From assembly GCA_024404915.1 (NCBI GenBank), contig JAKSPJ010000002.1, positions 1-64,000 on the forward strand: a stretch of 64,000 nt of DNA, written 5' to 3'. The first letter of the stretch is position 1; each line of letters starts with the position of its first letter. The stretch is from Oscillospiraceae bacterium (GTDB taxonomy: Bacteria > Bacillota > Clostridia > Oscillospirales > Ruminococcaceae). The notes under the pieces were generated by a model, which saw only the letters and a program-made list of their open reading frames with translations, ran no database searches and was not told the DNA's origin. The translations under genes and the position numbers were made by a program. Positions 14,963 to 24,394 of the stretch are shown here, in pieces.

Positions 14963-17900
14963 ATGAAGCGTAAACGCATTATGGCGGCAGCAACAGCTGC
15001 AGCATGCTCAGCTGTCATGTTGTCTGCAATGCCTTTTCAGAGCGTACTGGCAACCACGCTGGTACAAAACGACTTCGAAGTGACATACGGTGGCTGGTAT
15101 GCAGAGTCACCGGAATGGACCGCACAAGTAACAGCCATCGAGAACATTGGTTTCAATGGTTCCCGTGGTATGCGTGTTACCGGCAGAACAACACCTGCCG
15201 ATGGTGCAGTATCTGAAAAAGACTTATATCTGACCGGTGGAAAGTCTTATAAGTACTCTGTACGTGTCAGTGCAGAGACAGCACAGACATTCACCCTTAC
15301 ACTGACAACCGAAAATCCCGAAACCGGTGAAAAGACCGTGAAGATTCTGGATTCCAAGGAAGTTCCGGCTGGTCAGTGGACAGAGCTCAGTGCAACATAT
15401 AAAGCACCGAAGGACAGCATTTCTTTCAAACTCAGCATTACAACTGATACAACCGATGACTTCTGCTTCGACGAAGTAACTGTCACCGGAAAGGAAGACA
15501 TCACCGCAACTGCTGCAGAACAGGGTATTAAGGATGAGCTCGTAAACTTCGGCATCCGCTCCGGTAATATTCTGAATGGCGGTACTATTAATGACAGCAC
15601 CATTAAGAGTATCCTTCTGAAGGACTGCAACGCCATCGAGTGTGAAAACGAAACAAAGCCGGATGCAACACTGGTTGCAAGCGGTTCTACCGACACTAAT
15701 ATTCAGGTTCGTGACAGCAGCTTCGCAAAGATTGCTGACTGGTGTGCACAGAACAATCTCGGATTCCGTGGTCATACAATGGTATGGCATTCCCAGACAC
15801 CGGAATGGTTCTTCAAGGATAACTTCCAGAACGGCGGAAACTGGGTAAGCAAAGCAACAATGGAAAAGCGTCTTGAGAGCTACATCAAGAATATGTTCAA
15901 TCTCTACAAGACAAAGTATCCGTCCCTGAATCTGTATGCATATGATATCGCAAACGAGTGTATGAACGACTCCAACGGCGGTCCGAGACAAGGCGGCTAC
16001 GGCAACGGCGCATCTCCGTGGGTTAAGGTCTACGGTGACAACAGCTTCCTGGATTCTGCATTTAAATATGCAAGAATGTATGCTCCGTCCACTTGTAAGT
16101 TGTTCTACAATGACTATAATGAATATGCAGGCTTTAAGCGTGACGCAATTCTGACAATGGCAAAGCGTATTAAGGCAGCCGGCAACCTGGATGGTGTTGG
16201 CATGCAGTCCCATATCAACGCAAACTGGAATGACGGCTGGTCCGGTCAGAATGCATATGTCACAGCAATGAAGATGTACCTGCAGGCAGGTCTGGAGGTT
16301 CAGATCACCGAGCTGGATATCAGCACAGACGGCGGCAAGTACTCCCTGGATGATCAGGCAAGACGTTATGCCGGCATCCTGAAGGAAGCTGTTGACTGGA
16401 ACTCCGATCCTTCACATCAGGCTCGTGTTACACTGTTCCAGGTCTGGGGCCCGAACGACAGAAACTCCTGGGTTGCTACAAACAATCAGGGTCAGAGCAA
16501 TGCACCGCTTCTGTATGATGGCAGCAACCAGCCAAAGAAGGCGTATCAGTCTGTTATCGACGTTGTTCCGAAGTCTCAGTGGGGCGACGGCACAAAGTTC
16601 GATGATGGTTTCGTAGTAAAAGATCCTGAACCGGATCCGGATGGCAACTGGTTCCACTACACGTTTGAAAATGGTATCGAAGGATTCTCCGGCCGTGCAG
16701 GAAGCGAAACGCTGACATCTTCCGGCAGTGCTGCATATGCAGGCAGCAAATCCCTGAGCGTTACAGACCGTACCGCTGCATGGCATGGTGCAGCAGTAGC
16801 TATTCCCGCAAATGTCTTCAAGGCAGGCGAGAAGTTCAGCTTCTCCGCAGCAGTTCAGCTGGCAAGCGGTTCCTCTGAAACAGTTCACTTCACAATGCAG
16901 TATAAGGATTCCGAAGGCGAAACACAGTATATCAAGATAGATTCTCAGACAGCAACCAAGGGCGAATGGGTACAGCTCGCAAATACCGCATTCGAGATTC
17001 CTGCCGGCGCTTCTGATTGCGTGATCTATGTTGAGTGCGACGGTGAAACCGCAAGCTACTTTATCGATGAAGTCATCGGTGCACCGGAAGGCAAGAAGAT
17101 TGAAGGCCCCGGTCCCGGCAAGAAGCTGATTCTTGGCGACGTTGACTGCGATGGAACAATCACAGCAAAAGATCTTACCCTCCAGAAAGCAGGCATGAAG
17201 TCCGGCAAGTTTGCAGGCACCATCGAAGAGCTGGCTGCTGACGTTGACCAGAGCGGCGAAATCGATGCAACAGATGTATCTCTGCTCCAGCAGTACCTCC
17301 TGACAAAGATTACGGAATTCCCGGTTGCAGAGCGTAAGGTTGACTTCACAAAGATGGAGCAGCTGTTCGCAAGCGTAAAGCCTGCTTCCAGCCCCAAAAA
17401 AGACAACGAAAACAACCCTTTGTACACACAGCGTTTCGGTGCTGACCCGGGCTGGATGGTTTACGGTGACAGACTCTATGTCTACACAACAGCTGACGCA
17501 TTCGAATACTCGAATGGTCAGATGAAGGAAAACTCCTATGCATCCGGCGCAATCAACTGTATTTCTACCGCAGACCTTGTAAACTGGACTGACCACGGCC
17601 AGATTCCTGTTGCAAGAACAAATGTCAAAAACCCGATTGCTGGCTGGGCAAACAATGCATGGGCTCCTGATGCAGCATGGAAGAAAATCAATGGTCAGGA
17701 TAAATTCTTCCTTTACTTCGCAAACAACGGTTCCGGTATTGGAGTTATCACAGCTGATGATCCGACATTCAAGAAAAATGTCAAGGATCCGATTGGCAAG
17801 GAACTCATCTCCAGAAGCACTCCGAACAGCAATGTTACATGGCTCTTCGACCCGGGCGTTTACTACGATGCTGAAACAGATACAGGTATCATCGCATACG

Positions 17901-18817
17901 GCGGCGGTGTTCCGGAAGGACAGGCTGCAATGACAAAGCAGGGCCGTATCGCAAAGCTTGGTTCTGACATGATCTCTATCGTTGGCACACCTATCGATCC
18001 GGGTACTCCTTACCTCTTTGAGGACTCCAGCATGATTAAAATTGGCAGAAACTGGGTATATTCCTTCTGTCACAACTGGAGTGTTCCGGGCGGCACAAGC
18101 GTCAACGGACACTCCTTCGGCAATGCTGATATCGGCTACATGACATCCACAGATCCGCTGAGCGGATACAACTACCAGGGTGTCGTATTCAAGAACACAG
18201 GTACACAGAGACTGGACAATGGCGGTAACAACCACCACTCTATTATCGAATTCAAGGGTAACTACTACGTGCTTTATCACTCCCGTCAACTTGAGATGCG
18301 CATGGGCGCTAACGGCGGAAAGGGTTACAACTACAGAAGCCCTTGTATTGATAAGGCTACTGTAAACGGCACGAGCATTTCATGCAGCGGTTCTCAGACC
18401 GGCGTATCTCAGATTGAAGCTCTGAATCCTTATGAGACAGTTCAGGCAGAAACATTTGCACAGCTTGGTGCTGCAACAACTCTCTCATCTTCTCAGATGA
18501 CAAACGTACAGATTTCCGGTCAGGGCGACACTGTTGTTAAGGGTCTGAAGACTGGTGACTGGACAAAGGTTAAGGGCGTAGATTTTGGTTCCACAGGCAG
18601 CAAGAGCATGACTGTAAAGGTAAGCTCTGCAAACGGCGGCGCAATCAAGGTTTGCACCGGTTCTGCAAGCGGTGAGGCATTCACATATGTTGACATCCCT
18701 GCAGGCACCAACGGCGCAGAAATTACTGTTCCGACACTGAAAGTTACAGGTCAGAAGGACGTTTGCTTCGTATTCAGCGGCGACGTAGAATTTGACTACT
18801 GGAAACTCAACAAGTAA
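14963..18817 (+). CDS. Multidomain cellulosomal xylanase/arabinofuranosidase: CBM22-GH10-CBM22-dockerin-GH43-CBM6
   Basis: 1284 residues. Signal peptide 1-30 (MKRKRIM start, cut after SVLA). CBM22-like about 31-175. GH10 about 189-540, acid/base Glu332 in DIANECM and nucleophile Glu450 in VQITELDIS. Second CBM22-like about 562-710. Internal type I dockerin about 722-780 (GDVDCDGTITAKDLTLQ and ADVDQSGEIDATDVSLL). GH43 about 790-1150 (DPGWMVYGDRLYVY; Asp of the five-bladed propeller; WAPDAAW; SSMIKIGRNWVY). CBM6-like about 1157-1284. It should cut xylan and remove arabinose or xylose side groups. ATG 14963 follows GGGGGAAG. The order of modules, with the dockerin in the middle, resembles large xylanases of Ruminococcus flavefaciens. 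Confidence 0.93.
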   Translation: MKRKRIMAAATAAACSAVMLSAMPFQSVLATTLVQNDFEVTYGGWYAESPEWTAQVTAIENIGFNGSRGMRVTGRTTPADGAVSEKDLYLTGGKSYKYSVRVSAETAQTFTLTLTTENPETGEKTVKILDSKEVPAGQWTELSATYKAPKDSISFKLSITTDTTDDFCFDEVTVTGKEDITATAAEQGIKDELVNFGIRSGNILNGGTINDSTIKSILLKDCNAIECENETKPDATLVASGSTDTNIQVRDSSFAKIADWCAQNNLGFRGHTMVWHSQTPEWFFKDNFQNGGNWVSKATMEKRLESYIKNMFNLYKTKYPSLNLYAYDIANECMNDSNGGPRQGGYGNGASPWVKVYGDNSFLDSAFKYARMYAPSTCKLFYNDYNEYAGFKRDAILTMAKRIKAAGNLDGVGMQSHINANWNDGWSGQNAYVTAMKMYLQAGLEVQITELDISTDGGKYSLDDQARRYAGILKEAVDWNSDPSHQARVTLFQVWGPNDRNSWVATNNQGQSNAPLLYDGSNQPKKAYQSVIDVVPKSQWGDGTKFDDGFVVKDPEPDPDGNWFHYTFENGIEGFSGRAGSETLTSSGSAAYAGSKSLSVTDRTAAWHGAAVAIPANVFKAGEKFSFSAAVQLASGSSETVHFTMQYKDSEGETQYIKIDSQTATKGEWVQLANTAFEIPAGASDCVIYVECDGETASYFIDEVIGAPEGKKIEGPGPGKKLILGDVDCDGTITAKDLTLQKAGMKSGKFAGTIEELAADVDQSGEIDATDVSLLQQYLLTKITEFPVAERKVDFTKMEQLFASVKPASSPKKDNENNPLYTQRFGADPGWMVYGDRLYVYTTADAFEYSNGQMKENSYASGAINCISTADLVNWTDHGQIPVARTNVKNPIAGWANNAWAPDAAWKKINGQDKFFLYFANNGSGIGVITADDPTFKKNVKDPIGKELISRSTPNSNVTWLFDPGVYYDAETDTGIIAYGGGVPEGQAAMTKQGRIAKLGSDMISIVGTPIDPGTPYLFEDSSMIKIGRNWVYSFCHNWSVPGGTSVNGHSFGNADIGYMTSTDPLSGYNYQGVVFKNTGTQRLDNGGNNHHSIIEFKGNYYVLYHSRQLEMRMGANGGKGYNYRSPCIDKATVNGTSISCSGSQTGVSQIEALNPYETVQAETFAQLGAATTLSSSQMTNVQISGQGDTVVKGLKTGDWTKVKGVDFGSTGSKSMTVKVSSANGGAIKVCTGSASGEAFTYVDIPAGTNGAEITVPTLKVTGQKDVCFVFSGDVEFDYWKLNK

Positions 18818-18830
18818 TAGCCCCCAAAAA

Positions 18831-18873
18831 AGGCTGTGTGCTAAGAGTATAAACTCTGGCACACAGCCTTTCT
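18831..18873 (+). terminator. Terminator of the GH10-GH43 gene
   Basis: 11-bp perfect stem AGGCTGTGTGC (18831-18841) with GCACACAGCCT (18859-18869), flanked by A-run and T-rich tail. Confidence 0.9.
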
Positions 18874-18889
18874 ATTTTCATCTGAGAAA

Positions 18890-18918
18890 TTGACATACAT
18901 GGGAAAAGGTGCTATAAT
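18890..18918 (+). promoter_or_regulatory. Perfect consensus promoter of the dockerin peptidase gene
   Basis: TTGACA (18890-18895), 17-nt spacer, TATAAT (18913-18918). Confidence 0.88.
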
Positions 18919-18968
18919 AATATTAGAATCAATGTATTCTGAACTAGATGGTTTATAGGAGGCATATC

Positions 18969-21866
18969 ATGATATACAAGAGATTCCTCAGTGTTACTTT
19001 GTCTGCCAGTCTAATGTTAACATCACTCATGCAGCCAATAGCAAAAGATGTTAAAACACGAAACACCAACTATCAAAGCTTTCACGCACTTGCTGTTGCA
19101 GAAGTTCTGGCATCAGGCAGCTGCGGTGCGCAGGGAGAGAATCTGACCTGGGAGTTGAAAAGCAATGGGATTCTTACAATCAAAGGAAGCGGAGCAATGG
19201 GTAATTGGGACGCCTCTGAAAAAAACACAGCGCCATGGAGCGCATTGGCGGATACCATTTCTGAAATTCAATTTCCGGATGACATAACAACAATTGGCCG
19301 TGGTGCTTTTGCTTATTGCAGAAAACTAAAAAATGTATTTGTTCCCAGAAGTGTGCTAAGAATCGAAAAAGGGGCATTTATTGACAGCGGAATCGAAGAT
19401 ATCACAATTCTGAACCCACAATGTATCATTGCCAAAGAAAATGATACGATTCCGGACTATACGAATATTCACTGCTTAACGAATTCCACTGCCGAAGAAT
19501 ATGCAAAGTATTTTGAAAAATTCACTTTTAAATATGTTCGTGGTGATGCAAATTGTGATGGCATAGTGAATAATGATGATGCCGATTTGACATTAAGTGC
19601 GTATGTAGGAAGCGCAGCATTAACAAAAGCCGGAAGAATAAATGCAGATGTGAATTTTGATAATGTTGTAGATGCATCTGATTCTTCATGGATTCTCAAT
19701 TATCTGTCAAATGGTCATTATCTGGATGAAGACGGCAGCTTCACTGAAGAGTTTTCACTCAACTTAATGCCCGGTTCCATGTACTCGTATAATATGGATA
19801 ATCCGATTACATTTTGTTCCGTTTCGGACAAAACCTCAGCCGGCTATATGATGAATGGAGAGCGCACCTATTTTACAATACAAGCATTGAATCCGGGACA
19901 GGCAGACATCATTGTGCGCATTGAAGACAACAGATTATTCTGTGTTCATCTGACAGTCAGCTCTTCTCCCTTTATCACCATACCATCATTTACTACCACA
20001 ACAGCCCAGAAAACAACCACCACGACTGCACACACGACCTCTGCAGCAACAACCACCACGACTACAACTACTACAACTACTACAACTGTACCCACTACAC
20101 AACCCACGACAACATTGACTGCCACAGCAACTACTACCATTGGCCAATACCTTCGTGGATGGAATGACTGGGGTTTTGTAAACAACAAGAAAACTCTTGG
20201 TGTTACAGCAGTTGACCCTGTGGATGGCCGTACTAAATTTTTCCACTATCTCACAGATACTGACAAGGCAAAGCTGCTGAATGGTCTGAGCGAAACAGAA
20301 ACAGATCGTATCAATAACATATTAAGCCAGACTGCTGGCGGCTTCTGTTACGGTATGTCAGCCACATCTGTTTTGAATTATCTGGGTCTTCTGCCCCTGG
20401 AGAAGATTCAATCTGGTATTCCGTACCCTGCCATGGCAAATGAAACCAATCTGGGGGATGAACTTCGATCCGTAATCAATTACTATCAGCTTCTTCAATA
20501 TACAAATGTGGTACAGCAGGAAATGTGGACATATCAGCATAAGTCTGAAACGGATAAATTCACAGATCTGATTCAATCCCTGGAAGCAGGAAAACCCGTT
20601 CTGCTTTGTTATTCTTATAAAGCAACAAATGATCCAACAAATGATGCAAGAATTGGTCATGCGGTTGTGGCATATGGCATTGAAGATGTCAGAGAAATAT
20701 TAACTCTTGAAGGAGAAAGAAAATCATATAACAAGCATGTGCTTATTTATAATAACAACTATAAATATGCAAAAGGGGATGAATGCCATGACATGTATCT
20801 GAATACGGTGAATGGCGAGTGGTTCATTCCCATGACAAATGATATGAAAGAATTGGAACAGCAGGCAATTACAAATAGCTCGCAATACAGGGATGGCATT
20901 CTGCATTATGTATTGTCAGACACCAATATTCTGAATTATCATGGTTTATTCAACGAGAACACAGGCTATCACTATAATAACAATAAGCATTACTATGCCG
21001 GAATGGATATGGTACCATTCAATGCATATCGGCTTTCCGTAGTAAGAGATTCCTCCAATGGAGCCTTCAATGCCAGCGATGACGACGGCGATATTCTGTT
21101 TTCTGCAAACTGTTTTGGTAATGAGGAAGACGGCAGAATGGTTGCTACCATGGATTCCGATTTGTGCTACTATGTGGAATCCAAGGCAGACAGCGGTGAA
21201 TTGGTTGATTTTGTCATGGCATACGAGCACTGCAATCTGTATGCAAATGCAGACAGTGGAAACAAGATTACCGTCAGCCCGGATGCCTGCATTGAGTGCG
21301 CAAATACTAAAGATGCATTCTCATTAGCAATTATACAAGACAAAGGATATCATGCTACAGACTGGCATAAGATTCGAGTCAGCGGACAAAACGGTGGAAC
21401 AATCCTGTTAAAAGCTGATCTGAAGAATAAAGGCTGGGTTCTTTCCGGAGATATGCTCAAAAATGTTACTGTAGAAGCCAACAACTATGAAAACAGCGCA
21501 GAAAGAACATTTTCCACAAGTTATAAATCTGTGTTAATTTATGAAATAGATAAGAACACAATTGGTCTTGCGGTTGATACGGATGGAAATGGTTCATATG
21601 AAACACCACTGAATGAAAATACTGAACCTGATTTAGGAGATATCACTGGTGACGGAAACATCAGCTCCGACGATGCGCAGCTTGCTTTAGCAGCTTACCT
21701 GAATACCATCACTGGCCTGCCGCTTGGGCTCACTGCAGCCCAGCAGAAAGCAGCCGATATCAATAAAGATGGCAGGATTTACAGCGATGATGCACAGCTG
21801 ATTTTACAGTATTATGCCATTTCACTCTCCGGGGAATCCGTAACCTGGAGTGACTTGCTCAACTAA
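18969..21866 (+). CDS. Secreted cysteine peptidase-like protein with two dockerins
   Basis: 965 residues. Signal peptide about 1-24. Residues 45-185 resemble the leucine-rich BspA-type repeat region (ITTIGRGAFAYCRKLKNVFVP). First dockerin about 190-250 (RGDANCDGIVNNDDADLTL; ADVNFDNVVDASDSSWI). Short beta-rich segment, then a poly-Thr linker 342-390. Residues about 395-690 look like a papain-fold or C39-like peptidase: Cys460 in GGFCYGMSAT, His564 in RIGHAVVAYG, and Asn595-597 in VLIYNNN fit a Cys-His-Asn/Asp triad. A beta-rich region leads to a C-terminal dockerin (GDITGDGNISSDDAQLAL; ADINKDGRIYSDDAQLIL). AGGAGG sets ATG 18969. It would attach a peptidase to the cellulosome. The catalytic assignment is from motifs only. 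Confidence 0.8.
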   Translation: MIYKRFLSVTLSASLMLTSLMQPIAKDVKTRNTNYQSFHALAVAEVLASGSCGAQGENLTWELKSNGILTIKGSGAMGNWDASEKNTAPWSALADTISEIQFPDDITTIGRGAFAYCRKLKNVFVPRSVLRIEKGAFIDSGIEDITILNPQCIIAKENDTIPDYTNIHCLTNSTAEEYAKYFEKFTFKYVRGDANCDGIVNNDDADLTLSAYVGSAALTKAGRINADVNFDNVVDASDSSWILNYLSNGHYLDEDGSFTEEFSLNLMPGSMYSYNMDNPITFCSVSDKTSAGYMMNGERTYFTIQALNPGQADIIVRIEDNRLFCVHLTVSSSPFITIPSFTTTTAQKTTTTTAHTTSAATTTTTTTTTTTTTVPTTQPTTTLTATATTTIGQYLRGWNDWGFVNNKKTLGVTAVDPVDGRTKFFHYLTDTDKAKLLNGLSETETDRINNILSQTAGGFCYGMSATSVLNYLGLLPLEKIQSGIPYPAMANETNLGDELRSVINYYQLLQYTNVVQQEMWTYQHKSETDKFTDLIQSLEAGKPVLLCYSYKATNDPTNDARIGHAVVAYGIEDVREILTLEGERKSYNKHVLIYNNNYKYAKGDECHDMYLNTVNGEWFIPMTNDMKELEQQAITNSSQYRDGILHYVLSDTNILNYHGLFNENTGYHYNNNKHYYAGMDMVPFNAYRLSVVRDSSNGAFNASDDDGDILFSANCFGNEEDGRMVATMDSDLCYYVESKADSGELVDFVMAYEHCNLYANADSGNKITVSPDACIECANTKDAFSLAIIQDKGYHATDWHKIRVSGQNGGTILLKADLKNKGWVLSGDMLKNVTVEANNYENSAERTFSTSYKSVLIYEIDKNTIGLAVDTDGNGSYETPLNENTEPDLGDITGDGNISSDDAQLALAAYLNTITGLPLGLTAAQQKAADINKDGRIYSDDAQLILQYYAISLSGESVTWSDLLN
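19992..20138 (+). repeat. Threonine-codon tract (linker of the dockerin peptidase)
   Basis: ACA/ACT/ACC-rich run encoding the poly-Thr linker, in the same style as the linker of the GH11-GH10 xylanase. Confidence 0.85.
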
Positions 21867-21870
21867 AAAA

Positions 21871-21902
21871 AGGTAGACTCTAAAAAGAGTCTACCTTTTT
21901 TT
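21871..21902. terminator. Bidirectional terminator
   Basis: 11-bp perfect stem AGGTAGACTCT with AGAGTCTACCT, with an A-run before and a T-run after, so it serves both the peptidase gene and the convergent membrane protein gene. Confidence 0.92.
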
Positions 21903-21908
21903 CGCATT

Positions 21909-22664
21909 TTATTTTTCAAGTTCCGCACAGAGATGCGCCTCAATGGAATTGATTATCTGATACCCCATTTCTAAATCAGAAACACTCAAAATGAACGAGG
22001 TGCTCACATTCAGATTATCATTATCACATATGGCCGCCTGAAATCTATAGTTTTCGCTTTCCTCCGTGGGGAGAATCACACCCACAAGGCATGTGCAGGA
22101 AGGCAATTCCAGAATATAACACTCGTTGCCAAAATAATTTAACGACTGCGCTTCCCTTGCAAGATAATAAAAGTACATAGAATGAGAAAGACTATGCCAG
22201 TCACAATTTTCCATTTGCAAAAAACGAAGCATCTGAACCCAATCAATATAACTTGCGGGCAAGTCCCAGCCGACCGCACTCACCATATTCTCAAGATCCT
22301 CGTCCGATAAACTGCCTGGGCCTCCGCCTCCCCACAGACCATTTCCTGCCGTCAAATCATCGGATTCCTCAGGCGCCTGGATGCTGAGCACACAGTTTAA
22401 ATCATCATTTTGATACTTCATTATGCTGTCTGATACGATTTCAATGCCTTTGGGCACACACATTGTAACACCATGCATCGTAATCTTATCACCGTCAGAT
22501 ATCTCACCCTGATCAGAGAACTGCCAGTCCAATATTTTTTGTTCCCGCAATTCATTGAATTCTTTTTTTGTACGAAGATAATATGGCACTCCGCTAAAAT
22601 AGAAAGATACACCTGTCAATACCACAAGCACACCACAAATAATCATCCAGATTTTATTTTTCAT
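21909..22664 (-). CDS. Membrane-anchored extracytoplasmic protein of unknown function
   Basis: 251 residues with an N-terminal membrane helix (about 5-26, IWMIICGVLVVLTGVSFYFSG) and a soluble, acidic rest that should face outside. The glycine stretch LWGGGGPGS in the middle looks like a loop. No known domain is recognised. The start ATG 22664 has only a weak GGGGA. It has its own promoter at 22716-22744 and shares the bidirectional terminator. It is next to the pilin genes but read from a separate promoter. Confidence 0.7.
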   Translation of the reverse strand: MKNKIWMIICGVLVVLTGVSFYFSGVPYYLRTKKEFNELREQKILDWQFSDQGEISDGDKITMHGVTMCVPKGIEIVSDSIMKYQNDDLNCVLSIQAPEESDDLTAGNGLWGGGGPGSLSDEDLENMVSAVGWDLPASYIDWVQMLRFLQMENCDWHSLSHSMYFYYLAREAQSLNYFGNECYILELPSCTCLVGVILPTEESENYRFQAAICDNDNLNVSTSFILSVSDLEMGYQIINSIEAHLCAELEK

Positions 22665-22715
22665 GACTCATCCCCTGTTTTCTGCAACTGGTTTTATTGG
22701 TTATCAGCCACATGT

Positions 22716-22744
22716 ATTATACCACAAAATCTGGAATAATGCAA
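22716..22744 (-). promoter_or_regulatory. Promoter of the membrane protein gene
   Basis: Minus strand TTGCAT (22739-22744), 17-nt spacer, TATAAT (22716-22721). Confidence 0.75.
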
Positions 22745-22771
22745 GAAAGCATAGGCGAGAATTATACAGGC

Positions 22772-22802
22772 AAAAAAAGAAGATATCATGAAGATATCTT
22801 CT
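22772..22802 (-). terminator. Terminator of the pilin operon
   Basis: 10-bp perfect stem AGAAGATATC with GATATCTTCT followed on the minus strand by a run of T. Confidence 0.9.
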
Positions 22803-22809
22803 CAACATA

Positions 22810-23376
22810 TTAACCCTCTTCTGCAATATCCTCGGAAGGCCCGTTATACAATGAAGCATCATGCACAGCCAAACCGAGTGCGATATTAGACGTCCAGTTG
22901 CCCATATAGTGATCAAAGATTTCATTTGTTACCGCAAACGGGTATGATCCCGGATAACGTGTCTTTACAATGCCGACACCCTTACAGCCATCTTCGTACA
23001 GACGAAAAGAAATATCGTCTACATACTGGATTTCGTTGAAAATTGAGCAGACATTCTGGTACATATACTCCAGAAGCTGCTGCTGTGTCGGATTTGATAA
23101 AGTGGAACTGGAATAGCCAGCATTCGCAAAGGCATAGACGGCTGAACCGGTAGTGCGGTAATCACCCGCCAATGCATTCGTATTATACTCCTTAGTGTCG
23201 AGCTCCACAAATGTGGTGTTCAGAGCATTGTAAATCTGTCGGGATGTATTGTTGCATGTGGTAATCTTAGATCGCTTCACATAGCCAATCATAGCAGGAA
23301 CCAGAATTGCAGCGAGAACACCAATAATCGCAATTACTACTATCAATTCGATTAGGGTAAATCCCTTCTTCTTCAT
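22810..23376 (-). CDS. Type IV pilin-like protein (second pilin)
   Basis: 188 residues with a class III prepilin signal: MKKKG cut before FTLIELIVVIAIIGVLAAI, Glu5 of the mature chain present, then the pilin helix and a C-terminal domain with cysteines. PilD should process and methylate it and PilB assemble it. GGAGAGG precedes ATG 23376. It is the last gene after the major pilin gene, separated by a 12-bp hairpin at 23403-23430, and probably made in lower amount. Confidence 0.9.
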   Translation of the reverse strand: MKKKGFTLIELIVVIAIIGVLAAILVPAMIGYVKRSKITTCNNTSRQIYNALNTTFVELDTKEYNTNALAGDYRTTGSAVYAFANAGYSSSTLSNPTQQQLLEYMYQNVCSIFNEIQYVDDISFRLYEDGCKGVGIVKTRYPGSYPFAVTNEIFDHYMGNWTSNIALGLAVHDASLYNGPSEDIAEEG

Positions 23377-23402
23377 AGTCCTCTCCTTCTTCTTACCTAA
23401 AA

Positions 23403-23430
23403 GAATAGATGCCCCGAAGGGCATCTATTC
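23403..23430 (-). terminator. Hairpin between the two pilin genes (attenuator-like)
   Basis: 12-bp perfect stem GAATAGATGCCC with GGGCATCTATTC and a UUCG loop on the minus strand, followed by TTTTA only. It likely lets part of the transcription continue and may protect the major pilin mRNA's 3' end. Confidence 0.7.
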
Positions 23431-23461
23431 AAGCTTTTACCAAACTATAAAGTCCATTCAA

Positions 23462-23920
23462 TTAGGACATAGCGTATGCCAGAGCAAGAGCTGCTGTGCC
23501 GTTTGCATCAACATCATCAACGCTCATCTGCTTCGGATAAGAACCAGTGTACTTACCGTTCTGGATACCAACGCCAACACACATACCGTTTGTGATCTGA
23601 GCCTGGTCAGCGTTCATAGCGTTTGCTTCGAACTTCTTGATGTCGGAGAAGTAATTCTGAACCTTGACGGACAGGTCATCAGTACCTGTGCCAAAGCCGG
23701 ACTTCACGCCATCAAAAGATGTGATATCCTTGTCCTCTGTGTCAAGGTCAACCAGAGATGTGTTGATTGCATTGTACAGGGACTTTGCTGTTGTGTTAGC
23801 AGTTGTAACCTTGGACTTTCTAACGTAGCCCAGCATAGCCGGAACCAGGATAGCAGCCAGAACACCGATGATTGCGATAACAACGATCAGCTCGATAAGA
23901 GTAAAACCTTTCTTTTTCAT
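23462..23920 (-). CDS. Major type IV pilin
   Basis: 152 residues, prepilin signal MKKKG with cleavage before FTLIELIVVIAIIGVLAAI; mature Glu5 kept. The C-terminal domain is small and contains a Cys plus the motif YTGSYP that recurs in the other pilin (YPGSYP), so the two are paralogues. A strong GGAGG ribosome-binding site and its own promoter (24027-24055) suggest high expression, as expected for the main fibre subunit. The codon use is strongly biased toward the GC-rich synonyms, again a sign of high expression. Confidence 0.88.
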   Translation of the reverse strand: MKKKGFTLIELIVVIAIIGVLAAILVPAMLGYVRKSKVTTANTTAKSLYNAINTSLVDLDTEDKDITSFDGVKSGFGTGTDDLSVKVQNYFSDIKKFEANAMNADQAQITNGMCVGVGIQNGKYTGSYPKQMSVDDVDANGTAALALAYAMS

Positions 23921-24026
23921 GATAAATAACCTCCTCATAACATGAAGCGCAGTTTAGAACTGCAGTAAATTTGATCGGATCAGTACATCGTCGACGTCAA
24001 ACGTTGTATCTGTTTTCCATGGTCTA

Positions 24027-24055
24027 AGTATACCACATCCTAAGAAAAAAGTCAA
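24027..24055 (-). promoter_or_regulatory. Promoter of the major pilin gene
   Basis: Minus strand TTGACT (24050-24055), 17-nt spacer, TATACT (24027-24032). The leader is about 100 nt. The remaining 300 nt up to the PilT terminator hold no gene. Confidence 0.8.
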
Positions 24056-24350
24056 GTCTTTTCCAGAATATTTCTGAATTATGAACAAACTTTTACGAAA
24101 CAGGCTTTTTGCCCCTTTTTTTCGTGTTCATCTTCGGCGTTTTACACAAAACAACCAAATTATGAACGTATTATGAATCACTTTCAAACGCAATATGAAC
24201 AGGTTTCTTTAACAAATTCGCCTTTGATAATGACAAAATGTACTATAGCAGAGGCTGTATTCAGAATCAGATCCATTCCATTTTGGAACAATACCAGCGG
24301 TTTCAAAGCTCTCTTCTTATGTTTTAACAGTCAATCCTGTCTCACAAGAT

Positions 24351-24382
24351 AAAAAAACAGAGAGCATTTCCATGCTCCCTGT
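24351..24382 (-). terminator. Terminator after pilT
   Basis: Stem ACAG-AGAGCAT with ATGCTC-CCTGT (one mismatch), followed by T7 on the minus strand. Confidence 0.88.
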
Positions 24383-24394
24383 TTTCACTTTCTA

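Noticed and set aside
16412..18289. Long minus-strand open frame opposite the GH10-GH43 gene
   Set aside because: Antisense shadow caused by codon bias; Cys/Val-rich translation with no domain or ribosome-binding site.
20040..20100. CRISPR-like or tandem repeat array in the ACA/ACT tract
   Set aside because: It is an in-frame threonine linker in a secreted protein, with no spacers.
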